A DNA stretch of 64,000 bases, taken from contig NZ_AP019655.1 in NCBI RefSeq assembly GCF_009938205.1, forward strand, positions 1,426,001 to 1,490,000. Reading direction: 5' to 3'. Shown in pieces: positions 1 to 9,092 of the stretch. The position numbers and the translations under genes are program-made. The notes under the pieces are model-generated. The model saw nothing but the letters and a program-made list of their open reading frames with translations, had not been told where the DNA came from and searched no databases. Numbering within the stretch: the first letter of the stretch is position 1; each line of letters starts with the position of its first letter. This stretch comes from Vibrio panuliri. GTDB taxonomy: Bacteria; Pseudomonadota; Gammaproteobacteria; Enterobacterales; Vibrionaceae.

Positions 1-227
1 TTAGCACTGTCGTAACTGAAGATTTTGCTACGCGCGTACCTGTTGTTCAGGATTACCTCAATAAACGTGGCTTCACCAATGACCAAATGAACCAACTGCT
101 TGCATGGATGGAAGATAACCAAGCAAGTGGCGAAGACGCCATGTTCCACTTCTTAGAAACCTACCCTGACACATGGAAGCAATGGCTACCAAAAGAGGTT
201 GCTGACAAAGTCGCGCAAGCACTTTAA
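1..227 (+). CDS. proX: Glycine betaine/choline ABC transporter substrate-binding protein, C-terminal part
   Basis: The open frame enters from the left edge and ends at TAA 225-227, leaving 74 residues. They resemble the C-terminus of OpuAC/ProX-type periplasmic binding proteins (MEDNQASGEDAMFHFLETYP, then TWKQWLP). ProW and ProV genes follow on the same strand, so this is the binding subunit of that transporter. It would deliver glycine betaine or choline to the permease in the periplasm. In many vibrios the order X-W-V follows betIBA on chromosome 2; that part lies outside the window and is only inferred. Confidence 0.85.
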   Translation, partial: STVVTEDFATRVPVVQDYLNKRGFTNDQMNQLLAWMEDNQASGEDAMFHFLETYPDTWKQWLPKEVADKVAQAL

Positions 228-315
228 GCCCTCGACTAACCCAATACAGACTTAACACTCACATCTGTAGTTCTGAAGCGGCACCTGCCGCTTCAGTATT
301 GATAAGGAACTTAAC

Positions 316-1215
316 ATGTCTGACAACAGCTGGCTCAGCGAATTTCCGCAAATGGAACGCGCCGATCTACGAGCCATTCGTAAAACACTTGATGGGGCGT
401 ACCGCGACTTTTCTCGCGAGTATGGAGACCTAATAGAATCCATTTTTGACCCACTTCTCTCTTTTCTGGTTTGGTTTGAAAAGCTGCTCCTCTCCACACC
501 TTGGTTTATTGTTTTAGCAGCCTGTTGTGCTCTGGTTTACGCCGCAAGTCGCTCTTGGAAGTTGGTGGTAGGCTGTGCTGTATCACTGCTACTGATCGGC
601 TACTTTGGCATGTGGGATGACACCATGCGCACACTCAGCATCATCACTGTCTGTACCATGCTCGCCATTGTGCTCGGTATCCCTATTGGTATTGCTATGG
701 CTCGTTCAAACCGAGTTCAATCCGTGGTTACACCAATGCTCGATATCATGCAAACCATGCCTGCTTTCGTCTACCTGATTCCGGTTGTAATGCTGTTAGG
801 TATCGGCAAGATCCCAGGTCTTATCGCGGTGGTCATTTACGCGATTCCACCCGTAATTCGCTTAACGAACCTAGGGATTCGCCTAGTCGACAAAGAAGTA
901 CTCGAGGCTGCCACCGCTTTTGGAGCCAGCAAGAAACAGCGCCTATTTGGCGTGCAACTACCACTTGCAATGCCCACGATAATGGCCGGGATCAACCAAA
1001 CCATTATGATGGCACTCTCGATGGTCGTTATCGCTTCGATGATCGGTGTAAAAGGCTTAGGCCAACCCGTACTAAAATCGATCACCAACCAGTACTTCAC
1101 TTTGGGTCTACTCAATGGCTTTGCCATTGTCGCACTGGCCATCTTGTTTGACCGAGCTTCACAAGCCTATGCCAAACGAACTCAAGCGCATTTAGGAGAT
1201 CTAAAGCATGACTAA
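316..1215 (+). CDS. proW: Glycine betaine/proline ABC transporter permease ProW
   Basis: A 299-residue inner-membrane permease. An amphipathic N-terminus (about 60 residues) is followed by several hydrophobic segments. The binding-protein-dependent permease signature lies near residues 190-215 (EAATAFGASKKQRLFGVQLPL), the EAA loop that docks on the ATPase. SD-like AAGGAACTTAAC precedes the ATG. It starts 88 bp after the proX stop and its last 8 bp overlap proV, so the genes are co-transcribed and probably translationally coupled. It imports compatible solutes at high osmolarity; the order X-W-V is the reverse of the E. coli proVWX operon. Confidence 0.93.
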   Translation: MSDNSWLSEFPQMERADLRAIRKTLDGAYRDFSREYGDLIESIFDPLLSFLVWFEKLLLSTPWFIVLAACCALVYAASRSWKLVVGCAVSLLLIGYFGMWDDTMRTLSIITVCTMLAIVLGIPIGIAMARSNRVQSVVTPMLDIMQTMPAFVYLIPVVMLLGIGKIPGLIAVVIYAIPPVIRLTNLGIRLVDKEVLEAATAFGASKKQRLFGVQLPLAMPTIMAGINQTIMMALSMVVIASMIGVKGLGQPVLKSITNQYFTLGLLNGFAIVALAILFDRASQAYAKRTQAHLGDLKHD

Positions 1216-2470
1216 ACCATTAATTGAGATCACCGGTCTGTACAAGGTGTTTGGTCGAGCACCTAAAAGTGTGATGGAGCAGGTTAAACGCGGTGACAGC
1301 AAAGAGCAGGTACTGGCTGAAACAGGTCATACTGTCGGCTTAAAAGATATCAACTTGAACATTAATCAAGGTGAAATCTTCGTGATTATGGGGCTTTCAG
1401 GCTCTGGTAAATCGACTCTTATTCGTCACTTTAACCGCTTAATAGACCCCACTGAGGGGAAAATCATGGTGGAAGGCATCGACGTTATGCAGCTTTCCAA
1501 CCAAGAGTTGGAAGAGTTTCGTCGTCATAAAATGTCGATGGTTTTCCAGCGTTTTGGCCTGCTTCCCCATCGCACCGTGATTGACAACGTATCATATGGC
1601 CTAGAAATCCAAGGTATTGAGAAAACGGAGCGCTATCAACGTGCCCAAAATTGGCTCGATACCGTTGGATTGAAAGGCTATGAAAAGCAATATCCTGCCC
1701 AGTTGTCGGGCGGCCAGCAGCAACGTGTGGGACTCGCCCGCGCACTCGCCACCGATGCAGAAATATTGCTGATGGATGAAGCCTTCTCCGCGCTTGATCC
1801 ACTTATTCGCAGTGAAATGCAAGACCAGTTAATCGAGCTTCAAGAAAAGCTCCACAAAACCATTATCTTTATTACGCACGACCTAGACGAAGCACTACGC
1901 ATTGGCGATCGCATCGCGATCTTAAAAGATGGTGTTTTGGTTCAGCAAGGGACACCAGATGAAATCTTACTCACCCCTGCCGACGATTATGTAGAGGCCT
2001 TTGTTAAAGATGTAAACCGTGCACGGGCGTTGACCGTTGAAACGGTCATGCAGCCACCAGCATTGCGCATTACCGCCTCAACACTCGAAGAGGCGTTGCT
2101 GCAGATGAAGAAATCCAAGCACGACTACGGTTATCACGTCACCGAAGATGGCTATCAAGGTTTGGTTACCCAAGAAAGCCTGATTGACGCGGTCCAAGAC
2201 CCTGACAGTGATGATTGGTGTGAAGAAATGTACGAGTCAGTACCGGTTGTTTCTCCGGATACCGCAATTGAAGAAGTACTGACTGAAACGATCTCTTCTG
2301 ACTACTCACTTCCGGTTGTAGACGAAGAAGGTAACTTGCAAGGGGAACTAGAGCGTAGTGCTGTCGCCGAAATTTTCTCTGAATCAAATGGTGATGACTC
2401 CAATCCCGCCCAAGAGGATCCGGACACACCAAAAGATCCCAATGACCCCAAGCTAGACAAAGTTAGCTAA
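1208..2470 (+). CDS. proV: Glycine betaine/proline ABC transporter ATPase ProV
   Basis: A 420-residue ATPase. Walker A is at residues 62-70 (GLSGSGKST), the ABC signature is LSGGQQQRVGLARA, and Walker B is ILLMDEAFSALD. The C-terminal ~130 residues resemble the tandem CBS domains of OpuAA/ProV ATPases, which sense ionic strength. An acidic Pro/Asp-rich tail ends the protein. It overlaps proW by 8 bp and is the last gene of the operon, followed at once by a strong terminator. It energises osmoprotectant import at the cytoplasmic face. Confidence 0.95.
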   Translation: MTKPLIEITGLYKVFGRAPKSVMEQVKRGDSKEQVLAETGHTVGLKDINLNINQGEIFVIMGLSGSGKSTLIRHFNRLIDPTEGKIMVEGIDVMQLSNQELEEFRRHKMSMVFQRFGLLPHRTVIDNVSYGLEIQGIEKTERYQRAQNWLDTVGLKGYEKQYPAQLSGGQQQRVGLARALATDAEILLMDEAFSALDPLIRSEMQDQLIELQEKLHKTIIFITHDLDEALRIGDRIAILKDGVLVQQGTPDEILLTPADDYVEAFVKDVNRARALTVETVMQPPALRITASTLEEALLQMKKSKHDYGYHVTEDGYQGLVTQESLIDAVQDPDSDDWCEEMYESVPVVSPDTAIEEVLTETISSDYSLPVVDEEGNLQGELERSAVAEIFSESNGDDSNPAQEDPDTPKDPNDPKLDKVS

Positions 2471-2488
2471 GCGAGTCCAAATTTAACA

Positions 2489-2521
2489 TGAATCCCTCAA
2501 CCGCCGTTGAGGGATTCTTTT
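2489..2521 (+). terminator. Rho-independent terminator of proXWV
   Basis: Hairpin with arms GAATCCCTCAAC and GTTGAGGGATTC (12 bp, loop CGCC) followed by a short T run. The T run overlaps the stop codon of the convergent gene at 2520. Confidence 0.9.
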
Positions 2522-3227
2522 ATCGAGGCGCATGGGCTAAAAAGGCATCGGTCAATCGTTGGAATAAGAAGTCGACGCTAGGCCGTTCAGTCATATGATT
2601 GAACAAACTAGTATGCACGTTAGCTTCGATCTGAGCGGGATAGTGACAAATTCGATTGCAGACAATGACGGGCTCGACGATGCGCTCTACGTCCGCATCA
2701 ATGATGATACAAGCCTGCGATAACACCACTCTCCCACCATCTTTTTTCAGCAGCACTCGCTGCGCAGTTCCCACGATCTTCTGCCCATTGATATTGAGAT
2801 TGTAATCACCATCACAATAGGAATTTGGCGTCGCATGAACGTCGACATTGATGCCCAATGTTCTAAAAAACTCACTGAGTATATTGCATAGCTGCATATA
2901 CGCGGTTTTTATGTCGTAGGGCTTGTCATCACTGCATGTATAAATATGGGATAAGTTAATGATCCCCGGCAACTGAGGGACTGGCGCACCGCCTGTTTTG
3001 CGTGCTGTCAGTTGCCAGCCTAGCTCTGATAACGTATCAACAAGCTCTTCACTAACCGCCCATTTCTTACCAGCTGGTAAGACTAGAGTCGGCTGCTTTG
3101 CTTGCCAAAGTAACAACACTTGCTCAAGTTGGTTGCTCTTCACCTGCTCAATGAGTTGATGCTCTTTATCAAACAGTGCTTGTGCTTCGATCGCCGCAAA
3201 CCGGATAATTTTGTTTTTCGTTGCCAT
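2520..3227 (-). CDS. Lipoate-protein ligase A-like (BPL/LPL fold) protein
   Basis: A 235-residue protein with a biotin/lipoate ligase-type core. The central segment has TGGAPVPQLPGIINLS, the position of the lipoate-ligase RRxxGGG motif, though the arginines are not conserved. NINGQKIVGTAQRVLLKKDG follows, matching the family's catalytic-lysine loop (NGxKIxGxAQ). The start is ATG 3227 with SD AAAGGTGCAAT; the longer frame reaching 3326 has no such signal. It would attach lipoyl or a related acyl group to carrier proteins in the cytosol, but the divergent motif makes the substrate uncertain. It stands alone, convergent with proV. Confidence 0.75.
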   Translation of the reverse strand: MATKNKIIRFAAIEAQALFDKEHQLIEQVKSNQLEQVLLLWQAKQPTLVLPAGKKWAVSEELVDTLSELGWQLTARKTGGAPVPQLPGIINLSHIYTCSDDKPYDIKTAYMQLCNILSEFFRTLGINVDVHATPNSYCDGDYNLNINGQKIVGTAQRVLLKKDGGRVVLSQACIIIDADVERIVEPVIVCNRICHYPAQIEANVHTSLFNHMTERPSVDFLFQRLTDAFLAHAPR

Positions 3228-3531
3228 ATTGCACCTTTGTTTTGTGTTTGATAATAACTTTAGACATTCAGCAGGCAATAAAAGCGGGAAGAATTTAGAT
3301 CGACTTACAATTTCAACCAGCGCCAATATATACAGAACAGATATTAACCACTAAACTTATGAAACAACAGTGAATTAGTCTAACGTCGAGGCTCTCTCCC
3401 TTATTCATAACTCTTAAAGTAATCTGTTAAGTCATCACGTAGTACTGCCTTGCAATAACAAGAGTTCGAGAGATTCTGACTATCTGACATCACTAACACA
3501 ACCCGTTGAAATTGTTTTTTGGGAGAACAGG
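3228..3531. other. Intergenic region, no gene seen
   Basis: About 300 bp between two divergent genes (lipoate-ligase-like on minus, HAD on plus). It must hold both promoters. I see no convincing operator, hairpin or small ORF. Only SD GGGAGAACAGG at 3521-3531 is clear. Confidence 0.5.
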
Positions 3532-4158
3532 ATGTCATCAAAGAGCATTGAAAATATCATCTTCGATATCGGCAACGTTATCGTTCGTTGGTCACCCGGC
3601 GAAATCATTCGTCTTACGTTTGGAGATTCGCCTCGTGCGACAAGCCTGACCAAGCAAATCTTTCAATCAACGATTTGGCAAGCCGCCAATCGTGGTGAGT
3701 TAAGTGAAGAGCAAGTCAAGGTTGCGCTGCAAAAAGAGTTTGGTCTCTCCTCAGTTCAAGCTGAAAAACTCGGTTACTACGTCAAACATACTCAGCTTGA
3801 GCTGTATGGTTCTGTTGACTTAATCAAGCAAGTTAAAGAGTCAGGTTATAAAGTTTATGCCCTGTCGGACAATGTCCACGAGATCGTTGATTACCTCAAA
3901 CAGCAATACGACTTCTGGTCTCTGTTCGACGGAGTAGTGATCTCTGCTGATGTTGGCTTTCTTAAACCTAGCCAAGAGATCTACCTTTCTTTGTTAGAAC
4001 AATACCAGTTGAATGCTGAGTCATGTTTGTTTATTGACGATATGGCGTACAACGTCGAAGGCGCGCAAAATGTTGGTATGTCAGCACTGCAGTTTGAGAA
4101 TGCAGAACAATGCGAACAGGATCTTAAGCGTCTAGGTATATTGAGCGACGAAGAGTAG
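3532..4158 (+). CDS. HAD-superfamily phosphatase, YihX-like
   Basis: A 208-residue HAD-IA hydrolase. Motif I is FDIGNVIVRW with the nucleophile aspartate at residue 12, motif II is ALSDN, the motif III lysine is in FLKPS, and motif IV is FIDDMAYN. This pattern and length match the YihX group, which dephosphorylates small sugar phosphates such as alpha-glucose-1-phosphate; the substrate here is inferred from family only. A strong SD (GGGAGAACAGG) precedes the ATG and a terminator follows at 4202, so it is monocistronic. Confidence 0.85.
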   Translation: MSSKSIENIIFDIGNVIVRWSPGEIIRLTFGDSPRATSLTKQIFQSTIWQAANRGELSEEQVKVALQKEFGLSSVQAEKLGYYVKHTQLELYGSVDLIKQVKESGYKVYALSDNVHEIVDYLKQQYDFWSLFDGVVISADVGFLKPSQEIYLSLLEQYQLNAESCLFIDDMAYNVEGAQNVGMSALQFENAEQCEQDLKRLGILSDEE

Positions 4159-4201
4159 AGCCCCTCTCCTCATTATACTCTTGAGGCAAAAATAACGCTT
4201 T

Positions 4202-4225
4202 ACCTCAACTTAGGTTGAGGTTTTA
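4202..4225 (+). terminator. Terminator after HAD gene
   Basis: Hairpin ACCTCAAC / GTTGAGGT with TTAG loop followed by TTTAT, 43 bp after the HAD stop codon. Confidence 0.8.
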
Positions 4226-4267
4226 TCATGCCTATTCATTCAATACGCATAGACAAAGATCTCACTG

Positions 4268-5101
4268 ATGACTGACAACACCTTAAACGTATACGAGCCT
4301 ATCGAGCAATACCTCGCAGCACTCGAAGTGCCGCAAAATTTAACGGGCCTTGCTCAAGTTAACTACATGATCCAAAAACATCTTTCGATGTTCGCCTTCA
4401 GTAGTATCAACGTAATGCTTGAACGGGAACTTCCGCTAGATATTGCCGACATTGTCGATCGCATCGTGGTAAGAAAACAAGGTGGCTACTGTTTTGAACA
4501 CAACAAGCTAATGCAAGTGGCGCTAGCGCACCTTGGCTATCAAGTGCGCCCAATTCTCGCTCGTGTCTTGCTCGATGGGAATGAGTATAATCGCCGCTCA
4601 CACCGACTCACCTTACTCACACTCAATTCTCAAGAGTATGCTGTGGACGTCGGGTTCGGTATTGGTACCCCAAGAGAAGCCTTACCACTCACAAGCCAAC
4701 ATTATCAATGGTCGCAAACTCACTGTCGCCTTTGTGCCATTCAAGGGCAAGATTATCGCGTCGAACAGTTGATACTCGATAACTGGCAAACCATGTATCG
4801 CTTTGATCTCAGTGAGACAACAGAGGCCGACTGCGATGCTAGCCATTTCTACACCCATAAGTTTCCTCAGAGCAACTTCGTCAACAATCTCGTTGTCTCT
4901 TCCATCGACAAAGATAAACGGCTATTGGTTAAGCGGTTGGAGCTTTTCGAGTACGATGAACACCAAGGTAGCGAAACTTGCTCACCTATCCGATCTAGCG
5001 AGCATCTGTTCCAAGTTATCGTTCACGATATGGGGCTCAACTTTACCAGCGAAGAGATCGAAGAAATATTTGAACATCAGCAATTAAAAGCAAAATCGTA
5101 A
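4268..5101 (+). CDS. Arylamine N-acetyltransferase
   Basis: A 277-residue cytosolic enzyme of the NAT family, which moves acetyl from acetyl-CoA to arylamines, arylhydroxylamines or hydrazines. The catalytic triad is visible: Cys75 in GGYCFEHN, His112 in SHRLTLL and Asp127 in VDVGFG. Length is typical for bacterial NATs. The start ATG 4268 has only a weak SD. No functional partner is obvious next to it; the following MazG-like gene is 150 bp away beyond a repeat-like segment. Confidence 0.93.
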   Translation: MTDNTLNVYEPIEQYLAALEVPQNLTGLAQVNYMIQKHLSMFAFSSINVMLERELPLDIADIVDRIVVRKQGGYCFEHNKLMQVALAHLGYQVRPILARVLLDGNEYNRRSHRLTLLTLNSQEYAVDVGFGIGTPREALPLTSQHYQWSQTHCRLCAIQGQDYRVEQLILDNWQTMYRFDLSETTEADCDASHFYTHKFPQSNFVNNLVVSSIDKDKRLLVKRLELFEYDEHQGSETCSPIRSSEHLFQVIVHDMGLNFTSEEIEEIFEHQQLKAKS

Positions 5102-5161
5102 CACTCAGCGTCACAAGACAACGGCTCATAGACAAATTGGTGTTTCGCTTCGATTATGGAT

Positions 5162-5218
5162 ACCCTATCCCAAGTACTCTCAAGATACGGTGAAAAGTGA
5201 GCGTCACTTGGGGTAAGT
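5162..5218. repeat. Short inverted-repeat segment resembling ends of the Vibrio repeat element
   Basis: The left part CCCAAGTACTCTCAAGATA resembles the left arm at 16559-16575 (CTCAAGTAACCTCAAGATG). The right part CACTTGGGGTAA resembles the inverted right arm. Together they look like the two ends of the larger repeat with the centre lost. The similarity was judged by eye and is imperfect. Confidence 0.45.
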
Positions 5219-5251
5219 TCATCATTTAATTAGATAGTTATAGGGACAACC

Positions 5252-5569
5252 ATGCCAGACTTAAAACCAACTCCTACTTTGGCTGATTTCCAACATTACG
5301 TTAGCCAACTGGAAATCGAGCGAGGGTTTGCTGACCAGCCACCACTCGAAAAATGTTTGCTTTTAGGCGAAGAGATTGGCGAGTTGTTCAAAGCAATACG
5401 CAAAGCCCAAGGCATTGCTATTGACCCACAATCTAAAGTTGGTGACATTGGCGATGAACTTGCCGACATTTTTATTTATCTTTGCTCTATTGCCAATCGC
5501 TACGATATCGACTTAGAGCAAGCTTTTCTAACCAAAGAAGAAAAAAACAAGCAACGTCGTTGGCAATAG
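5252..5569 (+). CDS. MazG-like nucleotide pyrophosphohydrolase
   Basis: A 105-residue all-alpha NTP pyrophosphohydrolase. The metal-binding EExxE...ExxD pattern is visible: GEEIGELFKAIRKAQG near residues 37-52 and VGDIGDELADIFIYL near 66-80. Family members hydrolyse non-canonical (d)NTPs to NMP and pyrophosphate. SD-like AGGGACAACC precedes the ATG. It lies upstream of a HAD phosphatase and a cupin gene on the same strand with gaps of 59 and 30 bp, so a small operon is possible. Confidence 0.85.
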   Translation: MPDLKPTPTLADFQHYVSQLEIERGFADQPPLEKCLLLGEEIGELFKAIRKAQGIAIDPQSKVGDIGDELADIFIYLCSIANRYDIDLEQAFLTKEEKNKQRRWQ

Positions 5570-5628
5570 CCAGCGATTACACGGCATTGCTTCGCTTGAA
5601 CCAATTGCTCTGAACCTATACATACCTT

Positions 5629-6270
5629 ATGAACTTAGCTTTATTCGATTTTGACGGCACCATCACCAACCAAGATGCGTTTACCAAGTTTCTATTTTAC
5701 GCGACACCCAAGTCGCGTACGTTAGCAGGGTTTATCATCGCATCACCGGTAATTGGGTTGTATAAACTCGGCTTACTACCCGCACGTTATACTCGCCCTA
5801 TTCTTGCCAAAGTTGCTTTTTGGCACCGTTCGGTTGAGCAAGTCGACGCGCTTGCCAGCAAATTTGTTAGCGAGTATTTACCAACAGTACTAAGACCCGA
5901 AGCCATAGCAGCACTCAATTGGCATAAACAGCAAGGAGATAGGATTTACCTTATCTCTGCTTCTCTCAATCCTTACCTCGATATTTGGGGTCAACAACAA
6001 GGTATTGAAGTGATATGCAGTCGATTAGCGATAAAAAAAGGCCGTTATACCGGCAGTTATGTGGATGGTGACTGTAGCTTAGACAATAAAGTTCGTTTAC
6101 TCAAAAAACGCTTAGTGAGCCAGCAAATTACTCTTAATCAGTTTGACAAAATATACGCCTACGGTGATACCTATGAAGATATCCCAATGTTAGAACTTGC
6201 CGATGAAAAGATGTTCAATTGGCAAAAAGTCACCAACACTGAGCAGATACAACAGCGATTAGCCAAGTAA
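5629..6270 (+). CDS. HAD-IB family phosphatase (SerB-like)
   Basis: A 213-residue HAD hydrolase of subclass IB. Motif I is FDFDGTIT with Asp7 and Asp9, motif II is YLISASLNPYLDIW, a lysine lies in LDNKVRLL, and motif IV is YAYGDTYEDIPML. A hydrophobic helix near residues 31-50 fits the cap region of this group. Members dephosphorylate phosphoserine-like or lipid phosphates; the substrate cannot be assigned. No strong SD is seen before ATG 5629, so translation may depend on coupling with the upstream MazG-like gene. Confidence 0.88.
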   Translation: MNLALFDFDGTITNQDAFTKFLFYATPKSRTLAGFIIASPVIGLYKLGLLPARYTRPILAKVAFWHRSVEQVDALASKFVSEYLPTVLRPEAIAALNWHKQQGDRIYLISASLNPYLDIWGQQQGIEVICSRLAIKKGRYTGSYVDGDCSLDNKVRLLKKRLVSQQITLNQFDKIYAYGDTYEDIPMLELADEKMFNWQKVTNTEQIQQRLAK

Positions 6271-6300
6271 CTCATTGCTCACAATCTACTGAGAGGCGCT

Positions 6301-6618
6301 ATGAATAACCTATTCTCCTGTATTCCTCCATTTCTCGACCACGAGCAGTTTCGCGACATTGTTAAAACCGATCAGATTCGAATCGAACGCATTGTCTCTT
6401 ATGGTCAAAGTTCTCCGGAGCAAGGTTGGTATGAGCAAGATGAAAATGAATGGGTGATGGTATTAACTGGCTTCGGCATTATCGAATATGACAATGGAGA
6501 ACGCTTCGAGCTCAAACAAGGCGACTATCTCAATATTGCCGCTCATCAAAAACATCGTGTCACGGCAACATCAGACAAAGAGCCGACCGTTTGGCTAGCC
6601 GTATTTTACCCAGATTAG
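6301..6618 (+). CDS. Small cupin-domain protein
   Basis: A 105-residue single-domain cupin. The second half carries the cupin pattern GFGIIEYDNGERFELKQGDY, then IAAHQKHRVTATS and WLAVFYPD. Metal ligands appear to be His80 and His82, with Glu58 further upstream. Function is unknown; such mini-cupins often bind Zn, Fe or Ni. SD GAGAGGCGCT precedes the ATG, 30 bp after the HAD-IB gene, which suggests co-transcription. Confidence 0.85.
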   Translation: MNNLFSCIPPFLDHEQFRDIVKTDQIRIERIVSYGQSSPEQGWYEQDENEWVMVLTGFGIIEYDNGERFELKQGDYLNIAAHQKHRVTATSDKEPTVWLAVFYPD

Positions 6619-6745
6619 CGGCACAATTACCCGCATAACACCAAAAGGTGAATACGTTACGTCTGTCGCATATGGATAGAAGTATGTTGTTAATAATCAT
6701 TAAATTAGACAGACTTTGAGCTATTAAACTGACAGAGGTATCGTT

Positions 6746-7564
6746 ATGAAACGTAAGGCTTTAGTGGCTTCTAGCTTGGTGTTCGTTGCATTAGTCATGG
6801 TGCTCACTAAACCAAACTCTGAAGGCTTGCAATTGCCTGACTGCGACGTTACCCCCATTGTTGATACCGAAGTCAGTTTTATTGTCGATAAAGATGTGCT
6901 TAACGCGAACAGCAAAGAAGCCGTTAAACGCTACTTTACACAATCACTTCATCACTCTAACTTAGTCCTGAAAAACTCCTGCATCCCTATGACTCGCTCT
7001 TTAGGGAGCATCACATACGTAGAACTAAACAAAAGTAACCTTGAAAGTCTCTACGCTTTACATAAACAGTTGGAAGTAAATCTAGGCATTGATGATCTCG
7101 ATAGCTCTTACCCTGCGCCAAATCAGATATATGGGTTGGTTTTGCCTAAAACGATAGCGGACATTGCCGATCTTACTGGGCAGGTTGAAGTTAACTTAAG
7201 CCGCAAATTCTTTACCATCACGTTTGATAACGGCATCGATTTAATAGAGCATGAACTTGGGCATCTATCTTGGGCGCAACATAAAGACGGGCACCCACAT
7301 AATCTTGGTAAATGGCTAGAATCGGTCATTCTTCCCCAATACCACCACTTATTGAAACCTTATGCCCGAGCTTTTAAGTGTGGCACTAGCGGAACCATCA
7401 TGAGCTACGAAGACAATATTTTACCAGTCTACTCTAGCCCAAATATCTTCAATCAAGGTCAACGCTGTGGTGATCCAGAGAACGGGGACAATGCTAGAGC
7501 AGTTACCGAACACGCTCACCGTATCGCGGAAGAGATGGAAAACTATACTGTCGATAAAGGGTAA
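6746..7564 (+). CDS. Membrane-anchored metzincin-like zinc protease, uncharacterised
   Basis: 272 residues. An N-terminal hydrophobic segment (residues 7-20) is a signal peptide or anchor that directs the rest outside the membrane. The zinc motif HELGHLSWAQH spans residues 169-179 and gives H-E-x2-H-x5-H. A Met-turn-like GTIMSYED follows at about 216-223. These are metzincin hallmarks, but the usual glycine at the eighth motif position is Trp. Cys33, Cys79, Cys212 and Cys242 may form disulfides. SD AGAGGTATCGTT supports the start. It is a single gene flanked by non-coding DNA; substrate unknown. Confidence 0.75.
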   Translation: MKRKALVASSLVFVALVMVLTKPNSEGLQLPDCDVTPIVDTEVSFIVDKDVLNANSKEAVKRYFTQSLHHSNLVLKNSCIPMTRSLGSITYVELNKSNLESLYALHKQLEVNLGIDDLDSSYPAPNQIYGLVLPKTIADIADLTGQVEVNLSRKFFTITFDNGIDLIEHELGHLSWAQHKDGHPHNLGKWLESVILPQYHHLLKPYARAFKCGTSGTIMSYEDNILPVYSSPNIFNQGQRCGDPENGDNARAVTEHAHRIAEEMENYTVDKG

Positions 7565-7854
7565 TTGACCCGACTAGATTCACAGCAAAGTTCTTCTAGA
7601 GTTAGTGCGATGTTTATCGAAAGTCATCCTCATAGCAATTGACTTTGAAAAACTTAGCAGACCGACGCATTTGAATTTAAGCCAATGATTTGCAGTGATT
7701 TTTCATTCAATTTGATAAGAGAGTCCTAAATTTTCAAGTCAAAATAAGTCCCTATCATTCACCTGTTACCCGACATGATACGGATCAATTTCGCATTCAT
7801 AAGCCAAGTTAATATTTCCTCAGTTTGTATTAAAATTAGACTGAAGGAAAAAAC

Positions 7855-8994
7855 ATGAACATGTTTAAAATCCCTGAGAGCATCTACTTTGGTGAGAATG
7901 CTATGGATGCTCTCAAAACCCTACAAGGTCGTAAAGCGGTCATCGTCACCGGTGGTAGTTCAATGAAAAAGTTTGGCTTTATTGCCCAAACACAAGAACT
8001 CCTTGGTGCAGCAGGTATTGATTCGATTGTTTTTGATGGCGTAGAACCAAACCCATCGGTTCAAACCGTCGTCAAAGGTGCTCAAGCCATGCGTGACTTT
8101 GAACCAGATTGGATCATTGCAATCGGTGGTGGTTCGGCTTTAGATGCGGCGAAAATTATGTGGTGTTTCTATGAGCACCCACAATTGGGCTTTGAGGATA
8201 TTATCCCTGTTGGTTCAATGCCAGCACTGCGTAACAAAGCTAAGTTTGTCGCGATTCCATCGACCAGCGGTACCGCTTCTGAGATCACCGCATTTTCAGT
8301 GATCACTGATATGGAAAACCATATTAAGTACCCAATTGTATCGGCGCATATCGTGCCAGATGTCGCAATCATTGACCCAGCGCTGCCTGCAAAAATGCCG
8401 CCACATATTACTGCAAACACCGGTATGGATGTGATGGCGCATGCTTTAGAGGCGTTTGTTTCTACAGTGGCAAACGACTACTCCGATCCACTCGCCATGC
8501 GTGCCGTTAAGTTAGTGTTTGAAAACATTGAAACCGCCTACAAGCAAGGCGACGATATGGCTGCTCGTGACAACATGCACAATGCCTCAACGCTGGCAGG
8601 CATGGCTTTCTCTAACGTTTCATTAGGCTTAGTGCATTCACTCGCGCATAAAATCGGTGGCGAGTTTGCGGTAACTCACGGCTTAGCGAACGCTATCTTG
8701 ATGCCTTATATCATTGAGTACAATAAGCAATCGACTGATAAATATGCAGAAATCGAACGCTATCTTGGCATTGACGCGATTGAAAACGAGCTGCGCGCTC
8801 TTAACGCTAAGCTCGATATTCCATTGACGTTCAAAGATGTGACTGAAGTTGATATTAAAGAGGAAGAGTTCCTTGCAGTACTCGATCGCATGAGCCAAAA
8901 CGCCTTCGACGACCCATGTACACTAACCAACCCGGGAACACCAACACCTGCTGACGTTAAAGAAATCTATCGCCGCGCATACTTTGGTGAATAA
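7855..8994 (+). CDS. Iron-containing alcohol dehydrogenase
   Basis: A 379-residue group III alcohol dehydrogenase. The nucleotide-binding GGGSALDAAK lies near residues 97-106. The metal-site residues are in GMDVMAHALEAF and in GLVHSLAHKIGGEF/THGLANA. It reduces aldehydes or oxidises primary alcohols with NAD(P)H. Family members include EutG/AdhB and 1,3-propanediol dehydrogenases, and I cannot choose among them. SD AAGGAAAAAAC precedes ATG 7855. A second in-frame ATG follows two codons later. It is monocistronic with its own terminator. Confidence 0.93.
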   Translation: MNMFKIPESIYFGENAMDALKTLQGRKAVIVTGGSSMKKFGFIAQTQELLGAAGIDSIVFDGVEPNPSVQTVVKGAQAMRDFEPDWIIAIGGGSALDAAKIMWCFYEHPQLGFEDIIPVGSMPALRNKAKFVAIPSTSGTASEITAFSVITDMENHIKYPIVSAHIVPDVAIIDPALPAKMPPHITANTGMDVMAHALEAFVSTVANDYSDPLAMRAVKLVFENIETAYKQGDDMAARDNMHNASTLAGMAFSNVSLGLVHSLAHKIGGEFAVTHGLANAILMPYIIEYNKQSTDKYAEIERYLGIDAIENELRALNAKLDIPLTFKDVTEVDIKEEEFLAVLDRMSQNAFDDPCTLTNPGTPTPADVKEIYRRAYFGE

Positions 8995-9040
8995 CCGCCA
9001 GGCATTTCCATAACTTACTACCCTCATGTAGTAACCATTG

Positions 9041-9066
9041 CCCCGCTTCGCGGGGCCTTTTTTTTT
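9041..9066 (+). terminator. Terminator of alcohol dehydrogenase gene
   Basis: GCCCCGC-TTC-GCGGGGC type hairpin followed by nine T residues. Confidence 0.92.
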
Positions 9067-9092
9067 GATCCGCGAGATTGTGGTCTTATTGA

